Source: Thermoplasmata archaeon
Lineage (GTDB): Archaea; Thermoplasmatota; Thermoplasmata; Lutacidiplasmatales; UBA184
Direction of reading: 5' to 3'
DNA length: 5,442 nucleotides
Assembly (NCBI GenBank): GCA_030039825.1
Contig: JASHUV010000029.1
Location: forward strand, 1 to 5,442
The notes under the pieces were generated by a model. That model did no database searches. It was given only the letters and a program-made list of their open reading frames with translations, and had not been told where the DNA came from. Shown here one piece after another: positions 1 through 5,190 of this stretch; the first letter of the stretch is position 1; each line of letters starts with the position of its first letter. The translations under genes were made by a program, and so were the position numbers.

Positions 1-223
1 CCGAGCCGATCGTCGTCGTCGAGTAGGTGGACTGGGTCGCGGAGGAGGTCAGGACCACGGTGACGCCCGCCGGGAAGCCGCCCGGCGATGTGCCTTCGAC
101 ATACCCCTGTAGGGTATAGGTCGGCGTCGAGCCAGCCTGCGCCGGGCCCATCGACGCCAGCGTTCCCGCCAGCATCAGGACGAGCACGGCCCACAGGGCC
201 GCCCGCGGTACCCACTTGCCCAT
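1..223 (-). CDS. Secreted or surface protein with beta-sandwich-like start, N-terminal part only
   Basis: The reading frame starts with ATG at 223-221 and runs off the left edge after 74 codons, so only the N-terminus is visible. Residues 1-30 form a clear Sec signal peptide: a charged start (K3, R7), a hydrophobic core at about residues 8-23, and an AQA cleavage site before G31. The exported part (Y36 onward) has short alternating strands rich in Gly, Thr and Ser, with a G-Y-V-E-G turn and a P-A-G-V-T-V-V-L strand. This resembles the start of carboxypeptidase-regulatory-like or other Ig-like surface domains. That family call is inference from a short segment. The start is supported by a GGGAG Shine-Dalgarno sequence (233-229) five nt before ATG and by the signal peptide beginning exactly there. 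It lies downstream of cdc48 on the same strand, 97 nt away. An AT-rich promoter candidate in the gap suggests it is transcribed separately. Confidence 0.75.
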   Translation of the reverse strand, partial: MGKWVPRAALWAVLVLMLAGTLASMGPAQAGSTPTYTLQGYVEGTSPGGFPAGVTVVLTSSATQSTYSTTTIGS

Positions 224-228
224 TGTTT

Positions 229-233
229 CTCCC
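229..233 (-). promoter_or_regulatory. Shine-Dalgarno sequence of the secreted-protein gene
   Basis: On the minus strand GGGAG ends 5 nt before the ATG at 223, within the purine-rich stretch GGAGTGGGAGAAACA. It matches the core complementary to the 3' end of archaeal 16S rRNA and fixes the start codon. The cdc48 gene next to it has no comparable site. Confidence 0.6.
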
Positions 234-247
234 ACTCCGCTGTTGCT

Positions 248-265
248 GCCCCCCTATCGGGAGGC
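248..265 (-). other. RNA hairpin in the probable 5' leader of the secreted-protein gene
   Basis: On the minus strand GCCTCCC, loop GATA, then GGGGGGC form a 7-bp stem with one U-G wobble. If the upstream AT-rich box is the promoter, transcription would start near 267 and this hairpin would be the extreme 5' end of the mRNA. The Shine-Dalgarno site would then lie about 15 nt downstream and stay unpaired. It could instead be part of the cdc48 3' end. It has no T-run, so it does not look like a T-rich terminator. Confidence 0.35.
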
Positions 266-285
266 TCGGCGCGCAACTTGGCCTC

Positions 286-300
286 AGTACTTAATGCTTA
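286..300 (-). promoter_or_regulatory. Candidate TATA box for the secreted-protein gene
   Basis: This is the only AT-rich patch in the 97-nt gap: minus strand TAAGCATTAAGTACT. It sits about 63-77 nt upstream of the ATG. With the usual archaeal spacing it would give a leader of about 40-45 nt, which fits the presence of a Shine-Dalgarno site. The sequence is not a strong TATA consensus. Confidence 0.4.
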
Positions 301-320
301 CCGGAAGCCCGACGGCGGAC

Positions 321-2543
321 CTACCGATAGATGGTGGGCGCGGCCTCGTCCCGGCGCCGGGCGAGCCGCTCCTTGACGACCTGCCGGGCGAACTCCTCGT
401 AGAACTTGAGGGACTCCGCATCGGTGGACGGCCGGGTGAGCTTCATCGCCGCGTCGAAGTGGGCGGTCGTGACCTTCTGGGCCTTGACGTTCTCGCGGAT
501 CGCGACGAGGCCGGCCTCGCGGCAGAGGGCGGCGAGGTCGCTCCCGACGTAGCCGTCCGTGCGCTCCGCGAGCGCCATCAGGTCGACCCCGTCGAGGGGC
601 ATCTCGGCGGTGTGCACCTTGAGGATCTCGAGGCGGCCGCGGACGTCGGGCGGCCCGACGTAGAGCAGGCGGTCGAAGCGCCCGGTCCTCAGGAGCGCCT
701 CGTCGAGGATGTCCGGGCGGTTCGTGGCGGCGAGCACGACGACGCGCTCGAGCGCCTCGAGCCCGTCGATCGAGGTCAGCAGCTGGTTCACGATCCGCTC
801 CGTGACGCCGCTCGAGGTCTGGAGACCGCGCCGGGGGGCGATCGAGTCGATCTCGTCGATGAAGACGATCGCCGGCGAGGCCTGGCGGGCCTTCTTGAAG
901 ATCATCCGGATCGCCTTCTCGGAGTCCCCGACCCACTTGCTCATGATCTCCGGGCCCTTGATCGAGATGAAGTTCGCCTGGCTCTCCGTCGCCGCCGCCT
1001 TGGCGAGGAGGGTCTTCCCGACGCCGGGCGGACCGTAGAGCAGGATCCCCCTCGGCGGGTCGATGCCGAGGTGGCGGTAGACGCCCGGGTTGCGGAACGG
1101 CAGCTCGACGGCCTCCCGGAGGGTCTGCTTCACCGGCTCGAGGCCGCCGACGGCCTCCCACCGGGTCGTCGGGATCTCGATCGCGACGTCGCGCAGGCTC
1201 GACGGCTCGATCTGCTTGAGCGCCTCCCGGAAGTCCCGGTCGGTGACCTTCATCCGTTCGAGGAGGGAGAGCGGGATCGGTTTGTCGAAGTCGATCTCGG
1301 GCAGGTAGCGGCGGAGCGCGCGCATCGCCGCCTCGCGGGCGAGCGCCGACAGGTCGGCCCCGACGAATCCGTGGCTCGCCCCGGCGAGCTCCTTGAGGAT
1401 GCGGTCCCGCTCCTTCTCGGAGCCCTCGATCGGCATCCCGCGCGTGTGGATCTGGAGGATCTCGAGGCGACCGGCGAGCGTCGGGACCCCGATCTCGATC
1501 TCCCGGTCGAACCGACCGGGGCGCCGGAGCGCCGGATCGATCGCCTCCTCCCGGTTCGTGGCCGCGATGACGATGACGTTCCCGCGCCCGGAGAGGCCGT
1601 CCATGAGCGTCAGGAGCTGGGCGACGACGCGCCGCTCGACCTCGCCGACGACCTCGTCGCGCCGCGGCGCGATCGAGTCGAGCTCGTCGATGAAGATCAC
1701 CGACGGGGCGTTCTTCTCCGCCTCCTCGAACTTCTCGCGCAGCTCCTTCTCGCTCTCCCCGTAGTACTTCGAGATGATCTCGGGGCCCTGGATGCCGATG
1801 AAGTGGGCCCCGGCCTCGTTGGCGACGGCCTTCGCGATGAGCGTCTTCCCCGTCCCCGGCGGCCCGTAGAGGAGGACCCCCTTGGGCGGGGAGATGGCGA
1901 GGCGGTCGAACAGCTCGGGGTGCTTGAGCGGGAGCTCGATCATCTCCCGGACCCGGCCGAGCTTCTCCTTGAGCCCCCCGATGTCCTCGTAGGAGACCCG
2001 CGGGGCGCTGACCTCCGTCTCGGTGACGGTCTCGTCCTTGATCGTGATCTGGGTCGTCGGCCCGACCTGGACGGTCCCCTTCGGACCGGTCGCGACGACC
2101 ATGAACGGCAGCGAGCCGCCCATCAGGAAGACCCCGGGGATGACGAAGACGTCCCCGCGGACGAACGGCCGCCGTGAGAGCGCCTTTGAGACGAACGCCT
2201 CGAGGCCCGGGCCGAGGTCCATCTTCGCGGAACCGGAGTAGATCGGGGCGATCGTGATCGCCTCCGCGATCGGGCAGTCGATCCGCTGGACGACGACGCG
2301 GTCGCCGATGCTCACGCCCGCGTTCCGCCGGACCACGGCCTCGACGCGGACGAGGCTCTTGCCCTCGTCCTCCTGCTGGGCGCGGTTGACGACCGCCGCC
2401 GTCGTCTTCCGGCCCTTGATCTCCACGATGTCCCCCACCCCCACCTTGAGGCGCTGGCGGGTGCCGACATCGAGGCGGGCCGTCCCGAGGCCGATGTCCT
2501 GCTGGAACGCCTCGGCGACGCGGAGGGTGATCGCTTCCCCCAT
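321..2543 (-). CDS. cdc48: Cdc48/VAT-type AAA+ ATPase (protein unfoldase)
   Basis: This is a complete 740-residue homologue of Thermoplasma VAT and eukaryotic p97, at the usual family length. The family forms cytoplasmic hexamers that unfold proteins by threading them through the pore using ATP. Domains in order are: an N-terminal double-psi barrel (about 1-95), the second N-domain barrel (about 105-180), ring D1 (about 183-450) and ring D2 (about 458-705). D1 has Walker A GPPGTGKT (227-234), Walker B IFIDE (283-287), sensor-1 N330 and arginine-finger GRFDR (343-347). D2 has GPPGVGKT (504-511), VFIDE (560-564), N608 and GRFDR (621-625). Both rings look ATPase-competent. Pore loops carry aromatics: Y260-Y261 in D1 and W537 in D2. 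The protein ends in I-Y-R, matching the HbYX motif used by archaeal AAA ATPases to dock on the 20S proteasome. No Shine-Dalgarno site precedes ATG 2543; a TATA-like box about 28 nt upstream suggests a leaderless mRNA. Confidence 0.97.
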   Translation of the reverse strand: MGEAITLRVAEAFQQDIGLGTARLDVGTRQRLKVGVGDIVEIKGRKTTAAVVNRAQQEDEGKSLVRVEAVVRRNAGVSIGDRVVVQRIDCPIAEAITIAPIYSGSAKMDLGPGLEAFVSKALSRRPFVRGDVFVIPGVFLMGGSLPFMVVATGPKGTVQVGPTTQITIKDETVTETEVSAPRVSYEDIGGLKEKLGRVREMIELPLKHPELFDRLAISPPKGVLLYGPPGTGKTLIAKAVANEAGAHFIGIQGPEIISKYYGESEKELREKFEEAEKNAPSVIFIDELDSIAPRRDEVVGEVERRVVAQLLTLMDGLSGRGNVIVIAATNREEAIDPALRRPGRFDREIEIGVPTLAGRLEILQIHTRGMPIEGSEKERDRILKELAGASHGFVGADLSALAREAAMRALRRYLPEIDFDKPIPLSLLERMKVTDRDFREALKQIEPSSLRDVAIEIPTTRWEAVGGLEPVKQTLREAVELPFRNPGVYRHLGIDPPRGILLYGPPGVGKTLLAKAAATESQANFISIKGPEIMSKWVGDSEKAIRMIFKKARQASPAIVFIDEIDSIAPRRGLQTSSGVTERIVNQLLTSIDGLEALERVVVLAATNRPDILDEALLRTGRFDRLLYVGPPDVRGRLEILKVHTAEMPLDGVDLMALAERTDGYVGSDLAALCREAGLVAIRENVKAQKVTTAHFDAAMKLTRPSTDAESLKFYEEFARQVVKERLARRRDEAAPTIYR

Positions 2544-2566
2544 CGGCCGCCGCTTCTATCGGGGGC

Positions 2567-2578
2567 GGGATATGAGCC
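2567..2578 (-). promoter_or_regulatory. Promoter element (TATA-like) of cdc48
   Basis: Minus-strand GGCTCATATCCC ends 23 nt before the cdc48 ATG. The ATAT core is centred about 28 nt upstream of the A of ATG, the distance expected if transcription starts at or next to the start codon. It shares ATATCCC with the boxes before the unknown gene and the MBL gene. Confidence 0.5.
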
Positions 2579-2635
2579 CTCTCTCCGGGGGGAACCGGCC
2601 CGGTCGACGTGGGAGGGCGCCCGGGCCCCGCGATA

Positions 2636-2647
2636 GTCAGATATCCC
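2636..2647 (+). promoter_or_regulatory. Promoter element (TATA-like) of the unknown gene
   Basis: GTCAGATATCCC ends 22 nt before ATG 2670, with ATAT centred about 27 nt upstream of it. This is the spacing of an archaeal TATA box on a leaderless mRNA. It matches the element at 3593-3604 in 11 of 12 positions. There is no convincing Shine-Dalgarno site between box and start. Confidence 0.55.
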
Positions 2648-2669
2648 TCGCCCTCCTCGGCGATCGCCG

Positions 2670-3584
2670 ATGGCGGCGACCGGCGCGTCGGGACCCGTCC
2701 TGCGCCGTCTCCTCGAGGCCGCGGGCTACCGGCTCGAGGACCGCCCCGTGGGGCTGCTCGCCGTCCGGACCTCCGACCGCCGGGCGGTCCTGCTCGTCGA
2801 GGGCCTGCGCTCCCCGGCCGAGCTCGAGGACGCTCTCCCGAAGGGGATGGGTCAGGTGAGCCTCGTCTACGGCGAGGACCCCGGGCCTCTCGCCCGCGAG
2901 CTCGCCTCCGCCCGCGGCATGGAGGTCCTCGACGCCCATTCCCTCGGCCCCGCGCTCGGCGAGCTCTTGCTGCCCGGCCCGGAGCGCCTCCCCTCGGGCG
3001 AGACCCCCGGCCCGCTCGACCCCCTCGAGCCCCCGGCCCAGCTCTTCCCGGAGGGGGACCGGAGCCTGAGGGTCCGGGTCGGGGCGGCCGACGCCGCGGC
3101 CATCGCGGGGATCGACGGGATCGCCGCGACGCTCCGCCTCGTCCCGTTCTACGTCGCCTCCTACCGGGTCCGGGTCGCCACGGCGCAGGGGACCCCCGGC
3201 CCGGCGACCGACCACCTCGTCGCCGTCAGCGCGCTCTCCGGGGAGGTCGAGGTCTGGGACGCCCGCGAGCGCGAGCTCGCCACGGAGCGACCGCCCGGGG
3301 CCTGGCTCCTCCCCGCCCTTCCCGAGACCGAGGCCCGGGCGGCGGCGGAGGCGGCGATCCGCAAGCGCCACACGGTCAGCGTCGACCACACCGAACAGCA
3401 CGGCGGCGCGATCGTGATCGAGCGCCGCCGCGTCGCCCCCGGCCCCGGCGACCTGCGCGTCGGGACGATGGCGCTCGTTCACGTGCCGTTCTGGTACCTC
3501 GAGGGCGCCGAGGGTCGGGTCGTCATCGATGCGGTGACCGGGGCCCGGACGACGGCGAGCGAGTCCGAGGCGACCGACGTCTGA
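2670..3584 (+). CDS. Protein of unknown function: degenerate Mrr-like N-terminal domain plus PepSY-like C-terminal region
   Basis: I do not recognise a named family for this 304-residue protein. It has no signal peptide or membrane segment and is probably cytoplasmic. Residues about 8-103 follow the order helix (VLRRLLEAAGY, 10-20), strand, strand (RAVLLVEG, 38-45), helix, strand (QVSLVYGED), then helices ending LGPALGELLL. This is the layout of Mrr-type restriction-endonuclease folds, including the G-Y after the first helix. The places where active enzymes carry Asp and Glu/Gln-x-Lys read GLLAV and LVEG, so it is probably inactive. A Pro/Gly-rich linker (about 102-128) follows. The second half has two similar stretches, LVPFYVASYRV (157-167) and LVHVPFWYLEG (269-279). 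Each is followed by a strand and an SGEVEVWDA or DAVTGA turn, as in PepSY-like repeats. Domain calls are inference from pattern only. The start is supported by a TATA-like box about 27 nt upstream. It is divergent from cdc48. Confidence 0.85.
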   Translation: MAATGASGPVLRRLLEAAGYRLEDRPVGLLAVRTSDRRAVLLVEGLRSPAELEDALPKGMGQVSLVYGEDPGPLARELASARGMEVLDAHSLGPALGELLLPGPERLPSGETPGPLDPLEPPAQLFPEGDRSLRVRVGAADAAAIAGIDGIAATLRLVPFYVASYRVRVATAQGTPGPATDHLVAVSALSGEVEVWDARERELATERPPGAWLLPALPETEARAAAEAAIRKRHTVSVDHTEQHGGAIVIERRRVAPGPGDLRVGTMALVHVPFWYLEGAEGRVVIDAVTGARTTASESEATDV

Positions 3585-3592
3585 CGCCGTGC

Positions 3593-3604
3593 GTCAAATA
3601 TCCC
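3593..3604 (+). promoter_or_regulatory. Promoter element (TATA-like) of the MBL-cgi121 operon
   Basis: GTCAAATATCCC lies in the 37-nt gap after the unknown gene and ends 17 nt before GTG 3622. It is 11/12 identical to the element at 2636-2647. It gives the MBL gene its own promoter and argues against the upstream in-frame GTG at 3589, because that start would put the promoter inside the coding region. The distance from box to start (about 23 nt) is a few nt shorter than for the other two boxes. Confidence 0.5.
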
Positions 3605-3621
3605 GGCCGGCTCGCGCGGCC

Positions 3622-4233
3622 GTGCACCTGCGGACCTTCGAGGTCGGACCGTACCAGAACTTCACCTACCTCGTCGCCGAGTCCGTCGGGGGAGAGGCGG
3701 TCGTCATCGATCCGTCGTTCGGGATCGAACCGGTGCTCCGGGCCATCGACGAGGACCGCGCCAAGGTCCGCCTCGTCCTCAACACCCACAGCCATCCCGA
3801 CCACGTGGCGGGGAACGCGGAGGTCCAGGACCGCACGGGGGCGAAGATCGTCGCCCACCGCTCGGCGCCGCTCCGCCAGGACCGCTCGGTGGACGACGGC
3901 GACCTCGTCGAGGCCGGACGCCTGCGCGTCCGGGTCCTCGCCACCCCCGGGCACACCCCCGACTCCGTCCTCTACCTCTTCGAGGGCCACGTGGCGACGG
4001 GCGACACCCTCTTCGTGGGGGACTGCGGGCGGACCGACCTCCCGGGGGGCGACCCGTCGGCGATGTTCGACAGCCTCCTCGGCCGCGTCATCGCGCTCGA
4101 GGACGGGCTCGTCGTGCTCCCGGGACACAACTACGGGCGCACGCCCACGTCGACGATCGGGCGCGAGAAAGCGGAGAACCCGGTGCTGAGGCCGCGCACC
4201 CGCGAGGAGTTCGTCCGCTACCTGAGGGAGTGA
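3622..4233 (+). CDS. MBL-fold metallo-hydrolase, ETHE1/glyoxalase II-like
   Basis: This 203-residue protein has the full metallo-beta-lactamase core. It opens with MHLRTFEVGPYQNFTYLV, typical of the first strands of the family. The metal-binding THSHPDH motif follows (H56, H58, D60, H61), then TPGH (H111), GDTLF (D128) and LPGH (H169). The stretch GDCGRTDLPGGD (133-144) and the C-terminal STIGREKAENP (177-187) resemble the persulfide dioxygenase (ETHE1) and glyoxalase II branch. These enzymes act on glutathione or other low-molecular-weight thiol derivatives in the cytoplasm. The substrate here cannot be told from sequence, so persulfide dioxygenase is only a possibility. GTG 3622 is preferred over the in-frame GTG 3589: the family normally begins at this point, and the extra 11 residues would overlap the promoter element. 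The stop lies 3 nt before cgi121, so the two are probably co-transcribed. Confidence 0.88.
   Translation: MHLRTFEVGPYQNFTYLVAESVGGEAVVIDPSFGIEPVLRAIDEDRAKVRLVLNTHSHPDHVAGNAEVQDRTGAKIVAHRSAPLRQDRSVDDGDLVEAGRLRVRVLATPGHTPDSVLYLFEGHVATGDTLFVGDCGRTDLPGGDPSAMFDSLLGRVIALEDGLVVLPGHNYGRTPTSTIGREKAENPVLRPRTREEFVRYLRE
4226..4230 (+). promoter_or_regulatory. Shine-Dalgarno sequence of cgi121
   Basis: GGGAG, within GAGGGAGTGAGAC, sits inside the last codons of the MBL gene, 6 nt before GTG 4237. It supports the GTG start and re-initiation within an operon, unlike the leaderless genes elsewhere in the window. Confidence 0.6.
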
Positions 4234-4236
4234 GAC

Positions 4237-4836
4237 GTGAGCCCGCTGCCGCCCCCGGACCAGCGCCCTCTCTGGGCTCTCGGCGCCCGGCGCGCGACGG
4301 CCGGGACGCCGACGGCCTCCGAGCTCGTGGGCCGCGTCCGCGCGACCGCGAAGGGGGACGGGCCGCTCGTCGCGCTCCTCGACGCCCGGGGCGTCGCCGG
4401 CGAGCGTCACCTCCTGTCGGCCTGGGCGCACCTCGGGCGCGCCCGCCAGCGGGGGGAGGCCCGGCTGCGGGACCGGGGCGCGGAGTTCCTCATGTTCGTC
4501 GCGGGCGACGACCAGCTGCCCCGCGCCCTCGCCAAGGTCGGCGTCCAGCCCGACACGGAGGAGTTCGTCGTCGTCGGCGAACCGCCGGCGAGCGCGGCCG
4601 ACCTCTTGGCCGCCTGGGGCCTCGTGGCCGCGGGCGACATCTACCCCCGGGCGGTCTCCGACGCGCTCCTCGACCGCCTCGGGATCGTCCCGGAGGAGCG
4701 GGCCGTCCTCCCCCCGAGCGCGCGCGAGGGACTCGTGCTCGAGCGTGTCGCGCTCCTCGAGATGACGGCCCCGCACGCGAGCGAGCCCGCCCCCGGCGGG
4801 CGCCGGCACGGGTCCGCCGACGAAAAGGGGAGATAG
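4237..4836 (+). CDS. cgi121: KEOPS complex subunit Cgi121
   Basis: This 199-residue protein is likely Cgi121, the KEOPS subunit that binds tRNA and contacts the Bud32 kinase. KEOPS, with Kae1 and Pcc1, makes N6-threonylcarbamoyladenosine at A37 of ANN-decoding tRNAs. Family marks are GVAGERHLLSAWAHLGRA (52-69), matching the conserved V-a-G-x-x-H-L-l-s-A-x-x-H helix, and EFLMFVAGDDQLPRALAKVG (83-102), matching the E-x-L-x-Y-x-s-G-x-R-Q-I-x-x-A-x-x-x-x-G segment. A strand, FVVVGE (110-115), follows, and the core closes with the helix LERVALLEMT (168-177). Phe replaces the usual Tyr, and Asp-Gln-Leu stands where Arg-Gln-Ile is common. The last 20 or so residues are Pro/Gly/Arg-rich and probably disordered. 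GTG is the start, 3 nt after the MBL stop, with a good Shine-Dalgarno site. The two tRNAs downstream (Gly, Ser-TGA) are not ANN-decoding, so they are not expected t6A substrates. Confidence 0.82.
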   Translation: MSPLPPPDQRPLWALGARRATAGTPTASELVGRVRATAKGDGPLVALLDARGVAGERHLLSAWAHLGRARQRGEARLRDRGAEFLMFVAGDDQLPRALAKVGVQPDTEEFVVVGEPPASAADLLAAWGLVAAGDIYPRAVSDALLDRLGIVPEERAVLPPSAREGLVLERVALLEMTAPHASEPAPGGRRHGSADEKGR

Positions 4837-4872
4837 GGCGACGAGCGTGGGTCGGCCCGCTAGGCCCCGGAT

Positions 4873-4976
4873 GCAGGTGTAATCTAGCGGTAGGATGTCA
4901 GCCTTCCAAGCTGACCACCCGGGTTCGAATCCCGTCGGCGCGCTCGCGCCCGCGGGCGGCACTCCCGGCGCCTGCA
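4873..4976 (+). tRNA. tRNA-Gly(TCC) with a 33-nt intron in the T-loop
   Basis: Acceptor strands are GCAGGTG (4873-4879) and CGCCTGC (4969-4975), seven pairs with one T-G wobble, followed by discriminator A73 (4976). The D-arm is ATCT / AGCGGTA / GGAT. The anticodon stem is TCAGC/GCTGA with loop CTTCCAA, giving anticodon TCC (4905-4907), which reads GGA/GGG. The four-nt variable region CCAC leads to the T-stem strand CCGGG (4919-4923) and loop TTCGAA. The matching CCCGG strand and acceptor strand appear only after 33 extra nt, so the gene must be spliced. Removing 4930-4962 leaves a standard 71-nt tRNA. CCA is not encoded. No clear TATA box is visible at the usual distance, so it may be read through from the cgi121 operon. 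Confidence 0.9.
4930..4962 (+). other. Noncanonical tRNA intron at position 59/60 with bulge-helix-bulge motif
   Basis: A TCCCG repeat at 4930-4934 and 4963-4967 allows six possible cut registers. The folded precursor selects one. The T-stem CCGGG/CCCGG (4919-4923 with 4964-4968) forms the exon helix. TTCG (4924-4927) faces CGGC (4957-4960) as the central four-pair helix, with C-G, G-C, one T-G wobble and one T/C mismatch. AAT (4928-4930) and ACT (4961-4963) are the two three-nt bulges. 4931-4956 forms the intron hairpin (CCCG/CGGG, then GGCGC/GCGCC, loop GCTC). Cutting each bulge after its second nucleotide releases exactly 33 nt and restores the T-loop TTCGAAT. This is the geometry recognised by archaeal tRNA splicing endonuclease. 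Confidence 0.75.
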
Positions 4977-4996
4977 TCCTCCGGGGGCGACCGTCG

Positions 4997-5003
4997 CTCT
5001 TTT
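4997..5003 (+). terminator. Possible T-rich terminator after tRNA-Gly
   Basis: CTCTTTT is the only T-run between the two tRNA genes, 21-27 nt after the tRNA-Gly 3' end. Archaeal transcription often ends at short T-runs. It could instead serve as a poor promoter box for tRNA-Ser, since it lies about 33 nt before that gene. Confidence 0.3.
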
Positions 5004-5033
5004 GGGCGGGGTCCGGGTGGCCGAGCTCGGCCT

Positions 5034-5117
5034 GCTGAGGTAGCCTAGCCCGGGAAGGCGCCAGCCTTGAAAGCTGGTGGCGGCAACGCCACGGGAGTTC
5101 AAATCTCCCCCTCAGCG
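5034..5117 (+). tRNA. tRNA-Ser(TGA)
   Basis: This is a complete class II tRNA of 84 nt with no intron. The acceptor GCTGAGG (5034-5040) pairs fully with CCTCAGC (5110-5116), and the discriminator is G73, as expected for serine. The D-stem is GCC/GGC. The anticodon stem is CCAGC/GCTGG with loop CTTGAAA, giving anticodon TGA, which reads UCA and probably other UCN codons. The long variable arm is a hairpin, TGGCG-GCAA-CGCCA, and the T-arm is GGGAG-TTCAAAT-CTCCC. CCA is not encoded. Confidence 0.95.
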
Positions 5118-5155
5118 CTCCCGACGGCGGGCGAGCGTTCCCCGCCCCGCCGAAC

Positions 5156-5166
5156 TCGTAAATAGA
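5156..5166 (+). promoter_or_regulatory. TATA-like promoter box of mutS
   Basis: TCGTAAATAGA is an AT-rich island in GC-rich DNA between tRNA-Ser and mutS. TAAATA (5159-5164) is centred about 29 nt before ATG 5191, which fits a leaderless or nearly leaderless mRNA. It lacks the ATATCCC core shared by the other three boxes. Confidence 0.5.
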
Positions 5167-5190
5167 CGGCGCCCGCTCGACGCCCGTCCG

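Larger units (their letters stand above)
2544..2669. promoter_or_regulatory. Divergent intergenic region between cdc48 and the unknown gene
   Basis: These 126 bp separate two divergent start codons and hold two TATA-like boxes facing outward (described separately). The GC-rich middle contains an 11-nt dyad, ACCGGCCCGGT (2594-2604), and the palindrome GGGCGCCC (2615-2622). Either could bind a regulator shared by both genes, but short GC palindromes are common at this base composition, so no operator is claimed. Confidence 0.5.

Noticed and set aside
216..2177. A 653-codon plus-strand open frame opposite cdc48, and a 287-codon frame on the minus strand in another phase
   Set aside because: The frames overlap a certain gene. 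Their Arg/Asp/Leu/Pro-rich translations show no family motif. In DNA this GC-rich, stop codons are rare and long shadow frames are expected.
3589..3621. GTG 3589 as the start of the MBL protein
   Set aside because: The extra 11 residues are not family-like and the stretch contains the promoter element. GTG 3622 sits where the family normally begins.
2609..4189. A 526-codon plus-strand frame overlapping the unknown gene and the MBL gene
   Set aside because: It is an out-of-phase shadow. The MBL metal-binding motifs and the promoter spacing support the other frames.
4873..4976. tRNA-Gly as a pseudogene with a random insertion
   Set aside because: All stems pair once 33 nt are removed, the anticodon arm and discriminator are intact, and the insertion folds into the splicing motif with correct bulge sizes. 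Decay would not preserve this.
5019..5032. A perfect 14-bp palindrome, GGCCGAGCTCGGCC, just before tRNA-Ser
   Set aside because: At this GC content about one such palindrome is expected by chance in 5 kb, and nothing else marks it as a binding site. The resemblance to a tRNA D-arm fragment is also weak.
4237..5117. Cgi121 placed next to its own tRNA substrates
   Set aside because: t6A is made on tRNAs that read ANN codons. Gly(TCC) and Ser(TGA) read GGN and UCN codons, so the adjacency does not show an enzyme-substrate relation.
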